DNA of 64,000 nt from Colwellia sp. (GCA_013215295.1 JABSOZ010000003.1:186001-250000); one strand, 5' to 3'. Positions 8,159 to 17,741 are shown, numbered from the stretch's first letter. Numbers and translations: made by a program. The notes: generated by a model not told the origin, from the sequence alone.

Positions 8159-9238
8159 GTGAAAACCATCGGTGTAATTTTCTCTTCAATACTTCTTTCT
8201 AATTTAGTACTTTCTACCGTGCTACTAACGGCTTCAATGTTCAGTATTTCAGTATATGCTGAGAAATTTGTTACCGTTCAAAAAGCCGAATCATTGATTC
8301 TTTTCCCCGCGCGCAATGCCTCAGCGCAAGTTGTTGCTTTAAATCAAAGTAAAATTCCTGCAGAAATATCCGCATTACTAAAAAAATTACGCGTGAATGT
8401 CGGTGACGAAGTTCAACAAGGACAGCTATTAGCGGAACTTGACTGTTATAATACGGCATTACTTTTTTCTGCAGCACAAGCTAAAGCACAATTATTATCG
8501 AGACAATTAGCCTTTGCACAACGTGAACTTAATAGAGGCAATAAATTAGCTAAACAAAATAATATCGGCGAAGTAGAGCTTGACCGACGACAAACCACCA
8601 TCAAAGAAATTCAAGCACAATCATTAGCACTAGAATCAAGTTACTCTTTGGCAAAAAAAAATGTCAGTCGTTGTCAAATTAATGCACCCTTTGCCGGAAT
8701 TGTCACTAAACGCCTTGTGTCTGAAGGAGAAATGTTAGTCATGGGGCAGCCTGTGGTTGAATTATTGCAGCTGGATAACTTACAAGTCTCAGGCAAAATA
8801 TCTCTCAATGACCAAGTTAGTTTCTTGGCTGCCAACCGCTATGTCTTTTCGGTAGATAAGCAAAGTTACCCACTGTCTTTACGCACACTTATACCTTTAG
8901 TAGAAAAAAATACCCGTAGCCGAGAAGCACGATTTGATTTCGAAGAACGTAGCGCGGTAGTAGGCAGTTCAGGTCGATTGACTTGGCTCAGTAGTCAAGC
9001 ACATTTACCAGCACACTTGTTACAATCAAGAGATGGTAAAAATGGATTTTTCATCTTAAATGGACAAAATGCTCAATTTATTGCCGTGGACTCAGCGGAA
9101 GAAGGACGCCCAATTCCTTATACGATTGAAAAAAATCAAATACTCATTATTGAAGGTAGGCTTGGTTTGCTCGATGGTGAAAAAGTCTCGTTGATGAAAC
9201 ATAATAAAGTCAGCAATAAATTAATAGCTAATCAATAG
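8159..9238 (+). CDS. RND efflux periplasmic adaptor (membrane fusion protein)
   Basis: A 359-residue HlyD/AcrA-type adaptor linking an inner-membrane RND pump to an outer-membrane channel. It starts at GTG with AGGGA eight bases upstream and opens with a signal peptide or anchor ending near VYAEKF. The biotinyl-lipoyl halves are visible (KLRVNVGDEVQQGQLLAELD at about 80-98 and CQINAPFAGIVTKRLVSEGEMLVMGQ at about 176-201), flanking a short alpha-helical hairpin (about 99-175). A beta-barrel region follows. The stop is nested in the Shine-Dalgarno sequence of the pump gene, so the two are translationally linked. No outer-membrane factor gene is present nearby, so the pair probably uses a TolC encoded elsewhere. 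Substrate unknown. Confidence 0.92.
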   Translation: MKTIGVIFSSILLSNLVLSTVLLTASMFSISVYAEKFVTVQKAESLILFPARNASAQVVALNQSKIPAEISALLKKLRVNVGDEVQQGQLLAELDCYNTALLFSAAQAKAQLLSRQLAFAQRELNRGNKLAKQNNIGEVELDRRQTTIKEIQAQSLALESSYSLAKKNVSRCQINAPFAGIVTKRLVSEGEMLVMGQPVVELLQLDNLQVSGKISLNDQVSFLAANRYVFSVDKQSYPLSLRTLIPLVEKNTRSREARFDFEERSAVVGSSGRLTWLSSQAHLPAHLLQSRDGKNGFFILNGQNAQFIAVDSAEEGRPIPYTIEKNQILIIEGRLGLLDGEKVSLMKHNKVSNKLIANQ

Positions 9239-9250
9239 GAGGTTTTGAAT

Positions 9251-12200
9251 ATGTGGCTACGTAATCTTATTCAAAACCATGTGTTAACAAATTTAGCATT
9301 TGTACTCATCTTAGTGATGGGGATCATTGTTTATCAGCAACTACCACGAGAGCAAGACCCTTCAATAAATTTTAACTGGGTACAAGTAACAACATTCTTA
9401 CCTGGCGCATCAGCACGTGATGTCGAGCAAAAAATTACTGATGTTATCGAAGAATCATTAGAGCGTATTCAGGATATAAAATTTGTTTCTAGTTCAAGTC
9501 GTGAAGGCTTGTCGAGTATAACAGTACGATTCAATGATATTGACGAACAAAAATTTACTAAACGAATGGCTGATCTACGCCGTGAAATTAGTAATGTTGA
9601 AGACCGACTACCCGCTCAAGTTGAAAGTCCTTATATTGTGGAAATAACTTCAGCTAATGCCTTTCCAACAGCATCTGTTGTAGTTTCAGGGCCTGCTGAT
9701 GATGAAAATTTACGTCGACAAGCAAGATCATTAGAGAAAGACTTAGCGCGTATTCCAGGTGTTGATCGGGTGCAATCGACAGGTCAACGAGAACCTGAAT
9801 TACAAGTACAGTTTGACATTGAAAAAATTCAAAACTTAGGTATTAGCCCTGTTGATATTGCCAACAGTATACGTGAATTTTTTGTTGATACTTCTGCGGG
9901 TAGCGCACGTATTGCTAATGATCAATGGTTGATCAGGATCCAAGGTACCACTACCGATCCTGAGGTATTAGCTCAACTACCTATTTTAAGCAAAAAAGAA
10001 CAATATGATGGAACCGAACTGCGTTTAAAGGATATAGCAAAAGTTGTTCGTGCTCGCGAAAAAGCTGATCGATTGGTGAATTTTGAAGGCCAGCCAGCCG
10101 TGCTTTTTGTCATTATGAAGCAGGAAAGTAGTAATACACTTGAGTTAGTTGAACGAATCAATCAATACGTATTACACAAAAATAAAACAGAAGAACAACT
10201 TGGCGTAAAGTTTACCCTTGTAGATGATCAAACGTTAAATACCCGTAGTGCACTAAACACCATGCAAACGAATGCGATGCTTGGTTTAGTGCTGGTTTTT
10301 TTTGTTACCTGGTTATTTTTAGGTGGACGAATCAGTATGCTGGTTACTATTGGCATTCCTTTCACCCTTGCTGGAACCTTCATTATTCTGCAAATGCTAG
10401 GGCAAACACTTAATACCTCGGTGTTGCTCGCTATTGTTATTGCGTTGGGCATGCTTGTTGACGATGCAGTGGTGGTGGTGGATTCTATTTACACTAAGTT
10501 GCGTCAAGGAATGCGAGGCATTGATGCCGCGTGGGCAGGGCTTAATGAAGTCATTCGTCCAGTAACCGCATCAGTGTTAACCACAATGGCTGCATTTTTA
10601 CCGCTAATGTTATTACCGGGAATTTTGGGCAAGTTCATGATGGTTATTCCTTTAGTGGTAACGGTTGCCTTAGCGATAAGTTTAATTGAAGCCTATTGGA
10701 TGTTACCTGGGCATATTACCGCCGCAAAAATAAACTTTGATAAACCCAGTAAATTTGATGTTAAACGTCAAAAAGCGATTCGACGACTAAAAGTTAGTTA
10801 TGGTTTTAAATTGATAAAAGTGATGCGTCACCCTAAAAAGACCTTATTGGCCTTATTTATTCTTTTATCTTCTGCAGTTATTGTGGTGCAACAGGGTTTG
10901 ATCCGTACCGATTTTTTCGCTGCGGACACGATTCGTTTATTCTATATTAACGTTGAAATGCCCACGACAAGTTCAATTAATGACACCATGAAAAAAGTAG
11001 TACAAATTGAACAAGTGGCGAGCGAAGTGCTGAATGACCAAGATACCCGTTCCGTGGTCAGTTATGCAGGGCAAATGTTTACCGAGTTAGCACCAAAATT
11101 TGGTGACCATTTAGGACAAGTCATGGTGAGTCTTAAACCCAGAGCAGGTGATATGCGCACCGTTGAACAGTTAATTGAAGAAACACGAATAGCGGTTGAA
11201 AATAATATTATTGGCGCTAGTAATATTTCATTTTTGAAACTTTCAGGTGGACCACCTGTGAGTAAACCCATCAATGTAAAAGTACGAGGCGACGATTATG
11301 CTGAGCTTCGACGAGCAACAGATAAGCTAAGCAAGTTTTTATACGCTGATGATCGTTTCCGAGACATCAGTGATGATGATAGCCAAGGTCGTTTTGGTTT
11401 AAACTTAACTTTAAACAGTGATGCGATTAACCGATTAGGTATTCAGCCTTCAGATGTGCAACGTACCATTAAAATGTTAGTAGACGGTGAAATTGCCAGT
11501 TATGTTCAACATAAGGGCGATAGAGTGGCAATACGAGTGAAGTCGAGTGCAGCGGTTACCAATCAATTTGATGATATCGAAGCGCTATTGCAAATATCCA
11601 TGCCAACAAGAAGCGGTGATACGGTTTCACTGCGTGATCTTGTGAATATCAATACCATACAAGTGAAAAATAATCTTAGGCATTATAACTTTAAACGCAC
11701 CATTGCACTGGAAGCCGATATTGATAAGCTACGTATAGATACCGTTGCGGCTAATAAACTTATTCAAGATTACTGGCCAACGATTGCAGAAGAGTTCCCT
11801 AACGTTAGCCTAGACTTTTCTGGCGAATTAGATGACATTCAAGAAAGTCTCGATGCGATTGGCGTTTTGTTTTTATTTGGACTTGGTTTAATGTACCTTA
11901 TTTTGAGCACCCAATTTCAGAGTTACTTTCAACCACTCATGATTTTGATGACAGTACCTATGGCTTTTGTCGGTGTGGTTATAGGTTTACTTGTATCAGG
12001 TGACCCTCTGAGCTTATTCACCATGTATGGCATTGTTGCTTTAGCTGGCATTGCGGTGAACTCATCTATTATGTTGATCTCAACCGCGAATAATAACTTG
12101 GCAAAAGGCATGAGTTTAATTCACGCGATATTTTATGCCGGTCGTCGTCGGGTTTTACCTATTTTGATAACAACATTAACAACGGTTGCTGGTTTGTTTT

Positions 12201-12433
12201 CCTTGGCATCAGGCTTAGGCGGGCATTCTCTGATTTGGTCTCCTGTAGCAACATCGATAGTTTGGGGATTAATATTTTCGTCTGTGTTAACACTCTTTAT
12301 TATTCCTACGTTATATCAAATGGTGATGCAGCGTACCTATAATAAACGTCGTCAAGAGGAAGAAAAAGGTAAACCTCCTGAAAATACGATAGCAAATAGG
12401 AAAATTAGTTTGATTACTTCAGCAAAAAGATAG
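9251..12433 (+). CDS. RND-family efflux permease
   Basis: A 1060-residue inner-membrane proton-driven pump of the AcrB/AcrF superfamily, with two repeats each of six transmembrane helices and a large periplasmic loop. Visible hallmarks: the N-terminal helix (LTNLAFVLILVMGIIVYQQLPREQDP), TM4 with the proton-relay aspartate pair (IALGMLVDDAVVVVDSI) and the second-half TM10 region (YGIVALAGIAVNSSIMLIS). The ATG at 9251 is preferred over the TTG two codons earlier because a perfect AGGAGGT stands seven bases upstream. The C-terminal tail is basic and Pro/Glu-rich. The gene is last in the TetR-controlled efflux unit and is followed by a strong terminator. It fits the cation/multidrug RND group; the substrate cannot be told from sequence. 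Confidence 0.95.
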   Translation: MWLRNLIQNHVLTNLAFVLILVMGIIVYQQLPREQDPSINFNWVQVTTFLPGASARDVEQKITDVIEESLERIQDIKFVSSSSREGLSSITVRFNDIDEQKFTKRMADLRREISNVEDRLPAQVESPYIVEITSANAFPTASVVVSGPADDENLRRQARSLEKDLARIPGVDRVQSTGQREPELQVQFDIEKIQNLGISPVDIANSIREFFVDTSAGSARIANDQWLIRIQGTTTDPEVLAQLPILSKKEQYDGTELRLKDIAKVVRAREKADRLVNFEGQPAVLFVIMKQESSNTLELVERINQYVLHKNKTEEQLGVKFTLVDDQTLNTRSALNTMQTNAMLGLVLVFFVTWLFLGGRISMLVTIGIPFTLAGTFIILQMLGQTLNTSVLLAIVIALGMLVDDAVVVVDSIYTKLRQGMRGIDAAWAGLNEVIRPVTASVLTTMAAFLPLMLLPGILGKFMMVIPLVVTVALAISLIEAYWMLPGHITAAKINFDKPSKFDVKRQKAIRRLKVSYGFKLIKVMRHPKKTLLALFILLSSAVIVVQQGLIRTDFFAADTIRLFYINVEMPTTSSINDTMKKVVQIEQVASEVLNDQDTRSVVSYAGQMFTELAPKFGDHLGQVMVSLKPRAGDMRTVEQLIEETRIAVENNIIGASNISFLKLSGGPPVSKPINVKVRGDDYAELRRATDKLSKFLYADDRFRDISDDDSQGRFGLNLTLNSDAINRLGIQPSDVQRTIKMLVDGEIASYVQHKGDRVAIRVKSSAAVTNQFDDIEALLQISMPTRSGDTVSLRDLVNINTIQVKNNLRHYNFKRTIALEADIDKLRIDTVAANKLIQDYWPTIAEEFPNVSLDFSGELDDIQESLDAIGVLFLFGLGLMYLILSTQFQSYFQPLMILMTVPMAFVGVVIGLLVSGDPLSLFTMYGIVALAGIAVNSSIMLISTANNNLAKGMSLIHAIFYAGRRRVLPILITTLTTVAGLFSLASGLGGHSLIWSPVATSIVWGLIFSSVLTLFIIPTLYQMVMQRTYNKRRQEEEKGKPPENTIANRKISLITSAKR

Positions 12434-12498
12434 CTAAATTATTGTCTTAATTATAGATGTTACTTCAAAGTAATTCTTGCTTCAAAATAATAATAGAG

Positions 12499-12537
12499 AG
12501 CCAGTGTAGCGGACATTTCGCCACACTGGCTTTTTTA
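12499..12537 (+). terminator. Intrinsic terminator after the RND pump gene
   Basis: AGCCAGTGT (12499-12507) pairs with ACACTGGCT (12523-12531) and is followed by a T run. It closes the efflux unit before the convergent dehydrogenase gene. Confidence 0.9.
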
Positions 12538-12589
12538 CGATGAATGCTCATTGAATGCATAAGTTAAATAGATGAGTTAAAAGATATTT

Positions 12590-13531
12590 TTATTTCTTTA
12601 AGTTTTGGATATTATTCGCCACTAAATCAATTAACCTTTGCTGCGACTCAATACTCGCCCATGCGATATGAGCCGTTAAAGATAAATTGTCTATTTCGTT
12701 ATTAGTCAGGGCGCTTATCAAAGGATGATCAGCTGAAGGCGGTTCTTGTTCTAGTACATCTAAAATTGCGTGAGAGATTACTTTATTTTTTAAAGCGTTA
12801 AGTAAGTCATTGCTGTTAACTATTCCTCCTCGAGCGGTGTTAATGAGTAGGGAAGACGTTTTCATTAACGCTAAGGTTTTACTATTTATTAAATTTATCG
12901 TTTCAGGTGTTTGCGGGCAGTGCAAAGTTATCACATCAGCTTGTTGTAATACGTGAGTAAAACTCTGGCGATTTTCTCTTATTTGGTTTGCATAGGGGCG
13001 TTCTGCAATAAGCACTTCCATGCCAAAAGCTTGGGCAATCTTAGCAACCGCTTTGCCTAAGTTACCGTAACCAATAATACCTATTTTCTTCCCTGCCAGT
13101 TCCTGACTTCCACTCCCATGAAAACAAAAAGTAGGGCTGTTTTGCCAATGACCTTGTTGAGTATTCTCTTTGTGATCTGCCGTATTATTAAAATATTCAA
13201 GCATTTGCGCAAAGACATACTGGCTAACCGAGGCTTGTGAATAACCACTGACATTGTTAACCGAAACGCCAAGTGCTTGTGCAGCATTTAAATCGACATT
13301 GTTCATACCGGTTGCGGCGATACAAACTAACTTTAGCTGAGGTAGTTGCTTGAGGATTTCTTTCGATAGCATTACTTTGTTGGTGATAATAATATCAGCA
13401 TTTTTACAACGATCAATAACTTGGTCTTGTGTCGTTGTTGCATAACAGGTTAATTCGCTAACCTGTGACTTTATACTTTCGAGAGATATTTTTGGACTGA
13501 AAGTTTGTTGATCTAAAAAGACGGTTTGCAT
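12590..13531 (-). CDS. D-2-hydroxyacid dehydrogenase, NAD(P)-dependent (HprA/glycerate dehydrogenase-like)
   Basis: A 313-residue member of the D-isomer-specific 2-hydroxyacid dehydrogenase family. The Rossmann motif is GIIGYGNLGKAVAKIA (about residues 150-165). The catalytic triad is visible as Arg in NTARGGIVN (about 235), Glu in LEQEPP (about 263) and His in TAHIAW (about 288). It reduces 2-oxoacids such as hydroxypyruvate or glyoxylate, or the reverse reaction. Length is normal. It stands alone on the minus strand, convergent with the efflux unit and separated from nnrS by that gene's terminator. The exact substrate is not determined by the sequence; glycerate/hydroxypyruvate is the best guess. 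Confidence 0.88.
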   Translation of the reverse strand: MQTVFLDQQTFSPKISLESIKSQVSELTCYATTTQDQVIDRCKNADIIITNKVMLSKEILKQLPQLKLVCIAATGMNNVDLNAAQALGVSVNNVSGYSQASVSQYVFAQMLEYFNNTADHKENTQQGHWQNSPTFCFHGSGSQELAGKKIGIIGYGNLGKAVAKIAQAFGMEVLIAERPYANQIRENRQSFTHVLQQADVITLHCPQTPETINLINSKTLALMKTSSLLINTARGGIVNSNDLLNALKNKVISHAILDVLEQEPPSADHPLISALTNNEIDNLSLTAHIAWASIESQQRLIDLVANNIQNLKK

Positions 13532-13581
13532 AGCTGATATTCAAAAATAAAGTGATGGGGTTAGCTTAATGGAATTGAAGA

Positions 13582-13620
13582 TAAAAAAAAACGGCAAATA
13601 GTAATAATACTGTTTGCCGT
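13582..13620 (-). terminator. Intrinsic terminator of nnrS
   Basis: Read on the minus strand, ACGGCAAACAGTA pairs with TACTATTTGCCGT (one G-U pair) and is followed by eight or more T. It lies 40 bases after the nnrS stop. Confidence 0.88.
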
Positions 13621-13659
13621 TCTAACAATTTTTACCTGATGAAATTAGCTTTACGTAGT

Positions 13660-14865
13660 TTAGCCAGGACGTCCATCTTCTCGGGCTTTAAATAACATTG
13701 GGCCGTAGTGGAAAGTAAATAATCCAAAAGCAACCAACCAACAGAAACCGCTAATATCAATAAATATCATGGTTTTTTCTGGCATTAACCAAGGGCCAAA
13801 TACCCGTATCATTGACGACAGGGTAATAAGTGCAAAAGCGGCTGACATCATTTTAGGTGGTATTAATGGCAGACCAGAGTGACCTAAAGAAACGCGAGAA
13901 ATCATCGCCAATATCATACCGCCGATGCCACCAATAGTGAGCAGGTGCCAAACATGATTAGTCGGTATTTCATCAATAATATAGCTAAATCCGAGTAATA
14001 TCAGACCGAACCACATAAATTGAAGCGCAAAATGTAATGACCATAAAAGTGGTACACCTAGTGTGATCCAAGGACGCCACCTCAGAGAACGAATTAATTG
14101 AAACATGCCTGCAACAATTAAAATAGCGCCGAAAAACATCGGTACAAAACCAACTAAAGGGTGTAAAAGCAGCATCAAGGTCGCAAGCAATAAACTCCCA
14201 TTGGCTAACTTGTCGAGTAAAATGTTGGGGGTCGCTTTAGTGGTTTGAGTACCATTAGCGGTAAACATAGGAATAACGCGCCCTGACATAACAGACATTA
14301 AAAACACCACTAATAAAATGCCGGAATAACCGGAATAACTTAAGGAGACATTTTGTGGGTAAATAGTTGCTAAATGCATTTCACCATTGGCAATGGTGAA
14401 TAATACCAATAGAGGAACAAAGAATAAATTTCTGTACTGTTTTATCGCTAATATCGGCTTGGCTAAAGTATAAGCAACAGTTAACAAAAAGCTTAAATCT
14501 ATCAGTGCACTTAATGAAGTGCCGAATAAATCAGGCATTAACATGACAATGCGACCTAACAGCCATAGTAAAAAGAGTGCGGCGAGTGGTTTGCCTTTTA
14601 TGCTCGGGATACCTGTCCAGTTTTGTACTGCCGTTAGCAGAAATCCTGCAACAATAGCGCTGCCAAAACCGAAAATCATTTCATGAATATGCCACCAATA
14701 GCCATTACCGTACGGTGAAAAATTCACTGCACCTCGATAAAGCAAAACCCACAAAGTAATAGCGATCAAACTAAAAACAGCCCCTCCTAAAAAAAAGGGG
14801 CGGAAGCCTAATCGTAATATTGGCAGAATTTTTTGCTCTTCTTTTAAATCAGTAATTTTCATCAT
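13660..14865 (-). CDS. nnrS: NnrS family haem/copper membrane protein
   Basis: A 401-residue polytopic membrane protein with about 12 hydrophobic segments. Family hallmarks are the N-terminal LRLGFRPFFLGGA, WWHIHEMIFGFGSAIVAGFLLTAVQNWTG (about residues 57-85) with candidate haem/metal histidines, the SGRVIPMFTANG motif (about 215) and SRVSLGHSGLPL (about 322-333). NnrS proteins protect cells from nitric-oxide and nitrosative stress and are usually controlled by FNR/CRP-type or NsrR regulators. A sequence matching eight of ten FNR consensus positions sits at the right distance upstream, supporting anaerobic or NO-responsive expression. No denitrification genes are adjacent. A terminator follows the gene, so it is monocistronic. 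Confidence 0.93.
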   Translation of the reverse strand: MMKITDLKEEQKILPILRLGFRPFFLGGAVFSLIAITLWVLLYRGAVNFSPYGNGYWWHIHEMIFGFGSAIVAGFLLTAVQNWTGIPSIKGKPLAALFLLWLLGRIVMLMPDLFGTSLSALIDLSFLLTVAYTLAKPILAIKQYRNLFFVPLLVLFTIANGEMHLATIYPQNVSLSYSGYSGILLVVFLMSVMSGRVIPMFTANGTQTTKATPNILLDKLANGSLLLATLMLLLHPLVGFVPMFFGAILIVAGMFQLIRSLRWRPWITLGVPLLWSLHFALQFMWFGLILLGFSYIIDEIPTNHVWHLLTIGGIGGMILAMISRVSLGHSGLPLIPPKMMSAAFALITLSSMIRVFGPWLMPEKTMIFIDISGFCWLVAFGLFTFHYGPMLFKAREDGRPG

Positions 14866-14891
14866 GATGTGTTTTTCAAATAATCAGTAGT

Positions 14892-14935
14892 ATTATATTA
14901 CCGTATTTACGAGAACAAACGTTGCGAAATATCAA
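14892..14935 (-). promoter_or_regulatory. Putative FNR-type site plus -10 box of nnrS
   Basis: TTGCGAAATATCAA at 14922-14935 (TTGATATTTCGCAA on the minus strand) matches the FNR consensus TTGAT-N4-ATCAA at eight of ten positions. A minus-strand TATAAT lies at 14892-14897, which puts the site centre about 43 bases before the likely transcription start, close to the class II activator position. Confidence 0.55.
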
Positions 14936-14983
14936 GGCTTATTAGCATTCCTGTCACCTTTGTATTTTTTGAAATGATAAACG

Positions 14984-15229
14984 TTAGCTGACTGGTTTTT
15001 CTAATTGATACATTTCATCAGAAATGTAGTCGAGTTTTTCTGTTAGCAATTTTTGAGCATCATATATGCCTTGATTATAAAAATGATTACCCATTTCTTT
15101 AGTAAAAAAATCGAGTAAAAAGTCAGCGTCAAATTGGGCAAGCTCTTGATCAAGTTCGTTAGAAAAGTATTGTTGTAGCTTTTGAATAAGACATTCTTTT
15201 TGTGTGATTGAAAACTTAATTTCACTCAT
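14984..15229 (-). CDS. DUF2164 family protein
   Basis: An 81-residue acidic protein. The pattern FSITQKECLIQKLQQYFSNELDQELAQFDADFLLDFF...NQGIYDAQ...EKLDYISDEMYQLEKP is what I recognise as DUF2164, a small conserved protein of unknown function in proteobacteria. Length matches the family. It is monocistronic, separated by 118 bases from nnrS and divergent from the small CxxC protein/iscX unit. No function can be proposed. Confidence 0.85.
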   Translation of the reverse strand: MSEIKFSITQKECLIQKLQQYFSNELDQELAQFDADFLLDFFTKEMGNHFYNQGIYDAQKLLTEKLDYISDEMYQLEKPVS

Positions 15230-15257
15230 ATTTATTCTCTACTGTTTTAGATAAAAT

Positions 15258-15285
15258 TTGTTTGTTAGATTATACCCATTATACT
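15258..15285 (+). promoter_or_regulatory. Putative sigma-70 promoter of the CxxC protein/iscX unit
   Basis: TTGTTT (15258-15263), a 16-base spacer and TATACT (15280-15285) form a reasonable promoter about 68 bases before the small ORF start. Confidence 0.45.
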
Positions 15286-15352
15286 TCAGAATGTATGTTT
15301 GAAGGCTACTATGGTTATATACTCATGACAAAATGTGAAGGTGAATTGTTTA

Positions 15353-15478
15353 GTGAAAGAAACATTAAAAAAATGGTGGCATACCGATTGTCAGTTTTGC
15401 CTTAAATACCGAAGAATGTTTATTTGGTTAATTATCATGATTGCAATAGATGCATTGTGGTTTAACCTATTGTTTTAA
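15353..15478 (+). CDS. Small CxxC single-pass membrane protein (unrecognised)
   Basis: A 41-codon frame starting at GTG with AAGG about 11 bases upstream. It encodes a basic amphipathic start (KETLKKWWHTD), a CQFC pair, a basic KYRR stretch and one hydrophobic helix (MFIWLIIMIAIDALWFNLLF) that runs to the last residue. The positive residues before the helix predict an N-in topology with the CxxC on the cytoplasmic side. It ends 23 bases before iscX with no terminator between them, so co-transcription with an iron-sulfur factor is likely. GTG codons at 15335 and 15341 are alternative starts. I do not know this family. A competing 26-codon ATG frame overlaps but looks non-coding. Confidence 0.45.
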   Translation: MKETLKKWWHTDCQFCLKYRRMFIWLIIMIAIDALWFNLLF

Positions 15479-15501
15479 TCTTTTTTATATAGGAATTATT
15501 T

Positions 15502-15702
15502 ATGGGATATCGTTGGACAGACTCATTAGAGTTAGCATTAGATTTAATTGAAGAGTACCCAGAGGTTGATCCACTTAAATTGCATTTTCCAGAACTCATG
15601 AAATGGGTGATAGCACTAGAAAATTTTGATGATGATCCAAAGCACTGTGGAGAAAGAGTGTTGGAAGCAATTCAATTAGCGTGGATTTCTGAAGTTGATT
15701 AA
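15502..15702 (+). CDS. iscX: Fe-S cluster assembly adaptor IscX
   Basis: A 66-residue very acidic protein matching E. coli IscX (YfhJ) along its whole length: MGYRWTDSLELALDL, the central HFPELMKWVIALENFDDDP and the C-terminal EAIQLAWISEVD. IscX binds the cysteine desulfurase IscS and iron and modulates iron-sulfur cluster assembly. AGGA precedes the ATG by about nine bases. In many gammaproteobacteria iscX ends the isc operon; here no iscRSUA-hscBA-fdx genes are present, so the gene has a separate location, preceded by a tiny CxxC membrane protein. Confidence 0.93.
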   Translation: MGYRWTDSLELALDLIEEYPEVDPLKLHFPELMKWVIALENFDDDPKHCGERVLEAIQLAWISEVD

Positions 15703-15845
15703 GTCGCTAGCCATTAATTGTTTTTTTTGATCCTGTTAAGGTAATCGACTGTTTTATAAGCCTCATTTGCACTATACTATCGATTGATATCATCACCATG
15801 AATTATCGCTATTCATCAACTACATGGTCTACATAAAAAATTATT

Positions 15846-17555
15846 ATGACAACACATAAAAAGCGTCCTTTATATATTCCTTATGCTGGTCCAAGTTTAT
15901 TAGAAACACCCCTGTTAAACAAAGGTAGTGCTTTTGATGAAGAGGAACGGACTAACTTCAATTTAATGGGCTTATTGCCACCTCGTTATGAAACAATCGA
16001 CCAGCAAGTTGAACGTGCGTACATGCAATACAGCAAATTTCAAACTGACTTAAATAAGCATATTTATTTACGTGCTATTCATGATAATAATGAAACCTTA
16101 TTTTTTAAATTAGTGCAGGCACATTTGTCTGAGATGATGCCAATAATTTATACGCCAACGGTTGGCGATGCCTGTGAACAATTTTCAGACATCTATCGTA
16201 GTTCTCGTGGATTATTTATTTCCTATGAAGATAGACATCATATGGATGATATTCTTCGTAACGCCACGAAAAATAAAATTAAAGTCATCGTCGTCACTGA
16301 TGGCGAGCGCATTTTAGGATTGGGGGATCAAGGTATCGGCGGTATGGGCATTCCTATTGGAAAACTCTCGCTTTATACTGCGTGTGGCGGTATTAGCCCT
16401 GCGTATACTTTACCCGTAATGTTAGATGTTGGTACGAATAACGAAAAATTATTGAATGACCCTATGTACATGGGCCGTCGTCATAAACGTATCAATCAAG
16501 AAGAATACAATGAATTTGTTGACATGTTTATCCAAGCAGTAAAACGTCGTTGGCCTCATGTTTTATTACAATTTGAAGACTTTGCTCAACCTAATGCGAC
16601 ACCATTATTAACTAAGTATCGTGACGAACTTTGTTGTTTTAATGATGATATACAAGGAACAGCTTCGGTAACTGTGGGGACTTTATTAGCAGCATGTCGT
16701 ATTAAAGGCCGTCAGCTAGGTAAGGAAACTAAACTGTCAAACCAAAAAATCGTGTTTGTTGGTAGTGGATCGGCTGGTTGTGGTATTGCAGAACAAATTA
16801 TCGCGCAAATGATTAATGAAGGAACGTCAGCAGAGCAAGCCCGTAGTCAAATTTTTATGGTTGACCGTTTTGGTTTACTCACTGATGGCATGGCCAATTT
16901 ACTTGATTTTCAGCAAAAGTTAGTACAATCCCCAAGTGCAGTATCAAGTTGGGGTGTTTCAGGTGAATATGCCACATTGCTCGAAGTAATGAACAGTGCA
17001 CAGCCTGATATTTTAATTGGTGTCTCAGGCGTACCGGGATTATTTACCGAACAAGTGATTAAGGCAATGAAGTCACATTGTCCAATGCCTATTATTTTTC
17101 CACTCAGTAATCCTATTAAGCAAGTAGAGGCAACGCCTGAACAAGTGATTAATTGGACTGAAGGTGAAGTAATTGTTGCTACCGGCAGCCCATTTAAACC
17201 GGTTGAATACCAAGGGAAAACATTCCCCATTGTTCAATGTAATAATAGTTATATCTTCCCTGGTTTAGGTTTGGGCATTATTGCGGCGAACATAAATCGT
17301 GTGACTGATGAAATGTTAATGGTAGCGAGTGAAACACTTGCTGAGGCTTCACCTCTAGCTAATACGGGGCAAGGTGAACTATTACCGCCATTAACTGAAA
17401 TTGCGAATTTGAGTAAAAAAATAGCTTTTGCTGTAGCGAAAGTAGCTTTTGATCAAAACCTAGCATCTCGTCTCGATGATGAAAATTTAGTGGCGAAAAT
17501 AGAACGAAATTTTTGGAAGCCAGAATATAGGCAGTATCGTCGAAGTAGTGTTTAA
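15846..17555 (+). CDS. maeA: NAD-dependent malic enzyme
   Basis: A 569-residue malic enzyme that oxidatively decarboxylates malate to pyruvate with reduction of NAD. Visible features: the N-terminal [21 protein letters not shown], the active-site region [18 protein letters not shown] (catalytic Tyr near residue 103), the metal/malate region [14 protein letters not shown]...[12 protein letters not shown], and the Rossmann motif [16 protein letters not shown] (about 304-319). Length and sequence match SfcA/MaeA of gammaproteobacteria rather than the PTA-fused MaeB. The gene is monocistronic with its own terminator. Confidence 0.95.
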   Translation: MTTHKKRPLYIPYAGPSLLETPLLNKGSAFDEEERTNFNLMGLLPPRYETIDQQVERAYMQYSKFQTDLNKHIYLRAIHDNNETLFFKLVQAHLSEMMPIIYTPTVGDACEQFSDIYRSSRGLFISYEDRHHMDDILRNATKNKIKVIVVTDGERILGLGDQGIGGMGIPIGKLSLYTACGGISPAYTLPVMLDVGTNNEKLLNDPMYMGRRHKRINQEEYNEFVDMFIQAVKRRWPHVLLQFEDFAQPNATPLLTKYRDELCCFNDDIQGTASVTVGTLLAACRIKGRQLGKETKLSNQKIVFVGSGSAGCGIAEQIIAQMINEGTSAEQARSQIFMVDRFGLLTDGMANLLDFQQKLVQSPSAVSSWGVSGEYATLLEVMNSAQPDILIGVSGVPGLFTEQVIKAMKSHCPMPIIFPLSNPIKQVEATPEQVINWTEGEVIVATGSPFKPVEYQGKTFPIVQCNNSYIFPGLGLGIIAANINRVTDEMLMVASETLAEASPLANTGQGELLPPLTEIANLSKKIAFAVAKVAFDQNLASRLDDENLVAKIERNFWKPEYRQYRRSSV

Positions 17556-17611
17556 AATAGTGTTAAGCTGACATCACTTATTATAATCAAGTAAGTATGC
17601 TGTTTCTTTCT

Positions 17612-17637
17612 AAGCCAATCTGATGATTGGCTTTTTT
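17612..17637 (+). terminator. Intrinsic terminator of maeA
   Basis: AAGCCAATC, loop TGAT, GATTGGCTT and a T run. Its stem arms resemble those of the terminator after der. Confidence 0.92.
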
Positions 17638-17735
17638 ATTTTATTTTATTTAAACATTGGAAAAATAACGTTAGATATATTCTAAGCATAAATTACCTCA
17701 TGGCTAATAAAGTAGTTTTTTACTAATATTTCGTC

Positions 17736-17741
17736 TATAAT
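17736..17741 (+). promoter_or_regulatory. Probable -10 box of ndk
   Basis: A consensus TATAAT stands 53 bases before the ndk ATG. No good -35 hexamer is seen at 16-18 bases (TAGTTT is the best), so this is a partial call. Confidence 0.4.

Noticed and set aside
9245-9250. TTG start of the RND pump
   Set aside because: It falls within two bases of the AGGAGGT ribosome site, which is correctly spaced for the ATG at 9251.
15325-15405. ATG frame of 26 codons overlapping the CxxC mini-protein
   Set aside because: No hydrophobic or domain signal and a poor ribosome site; the overlapping GTG frame has clear membrane-protein character.
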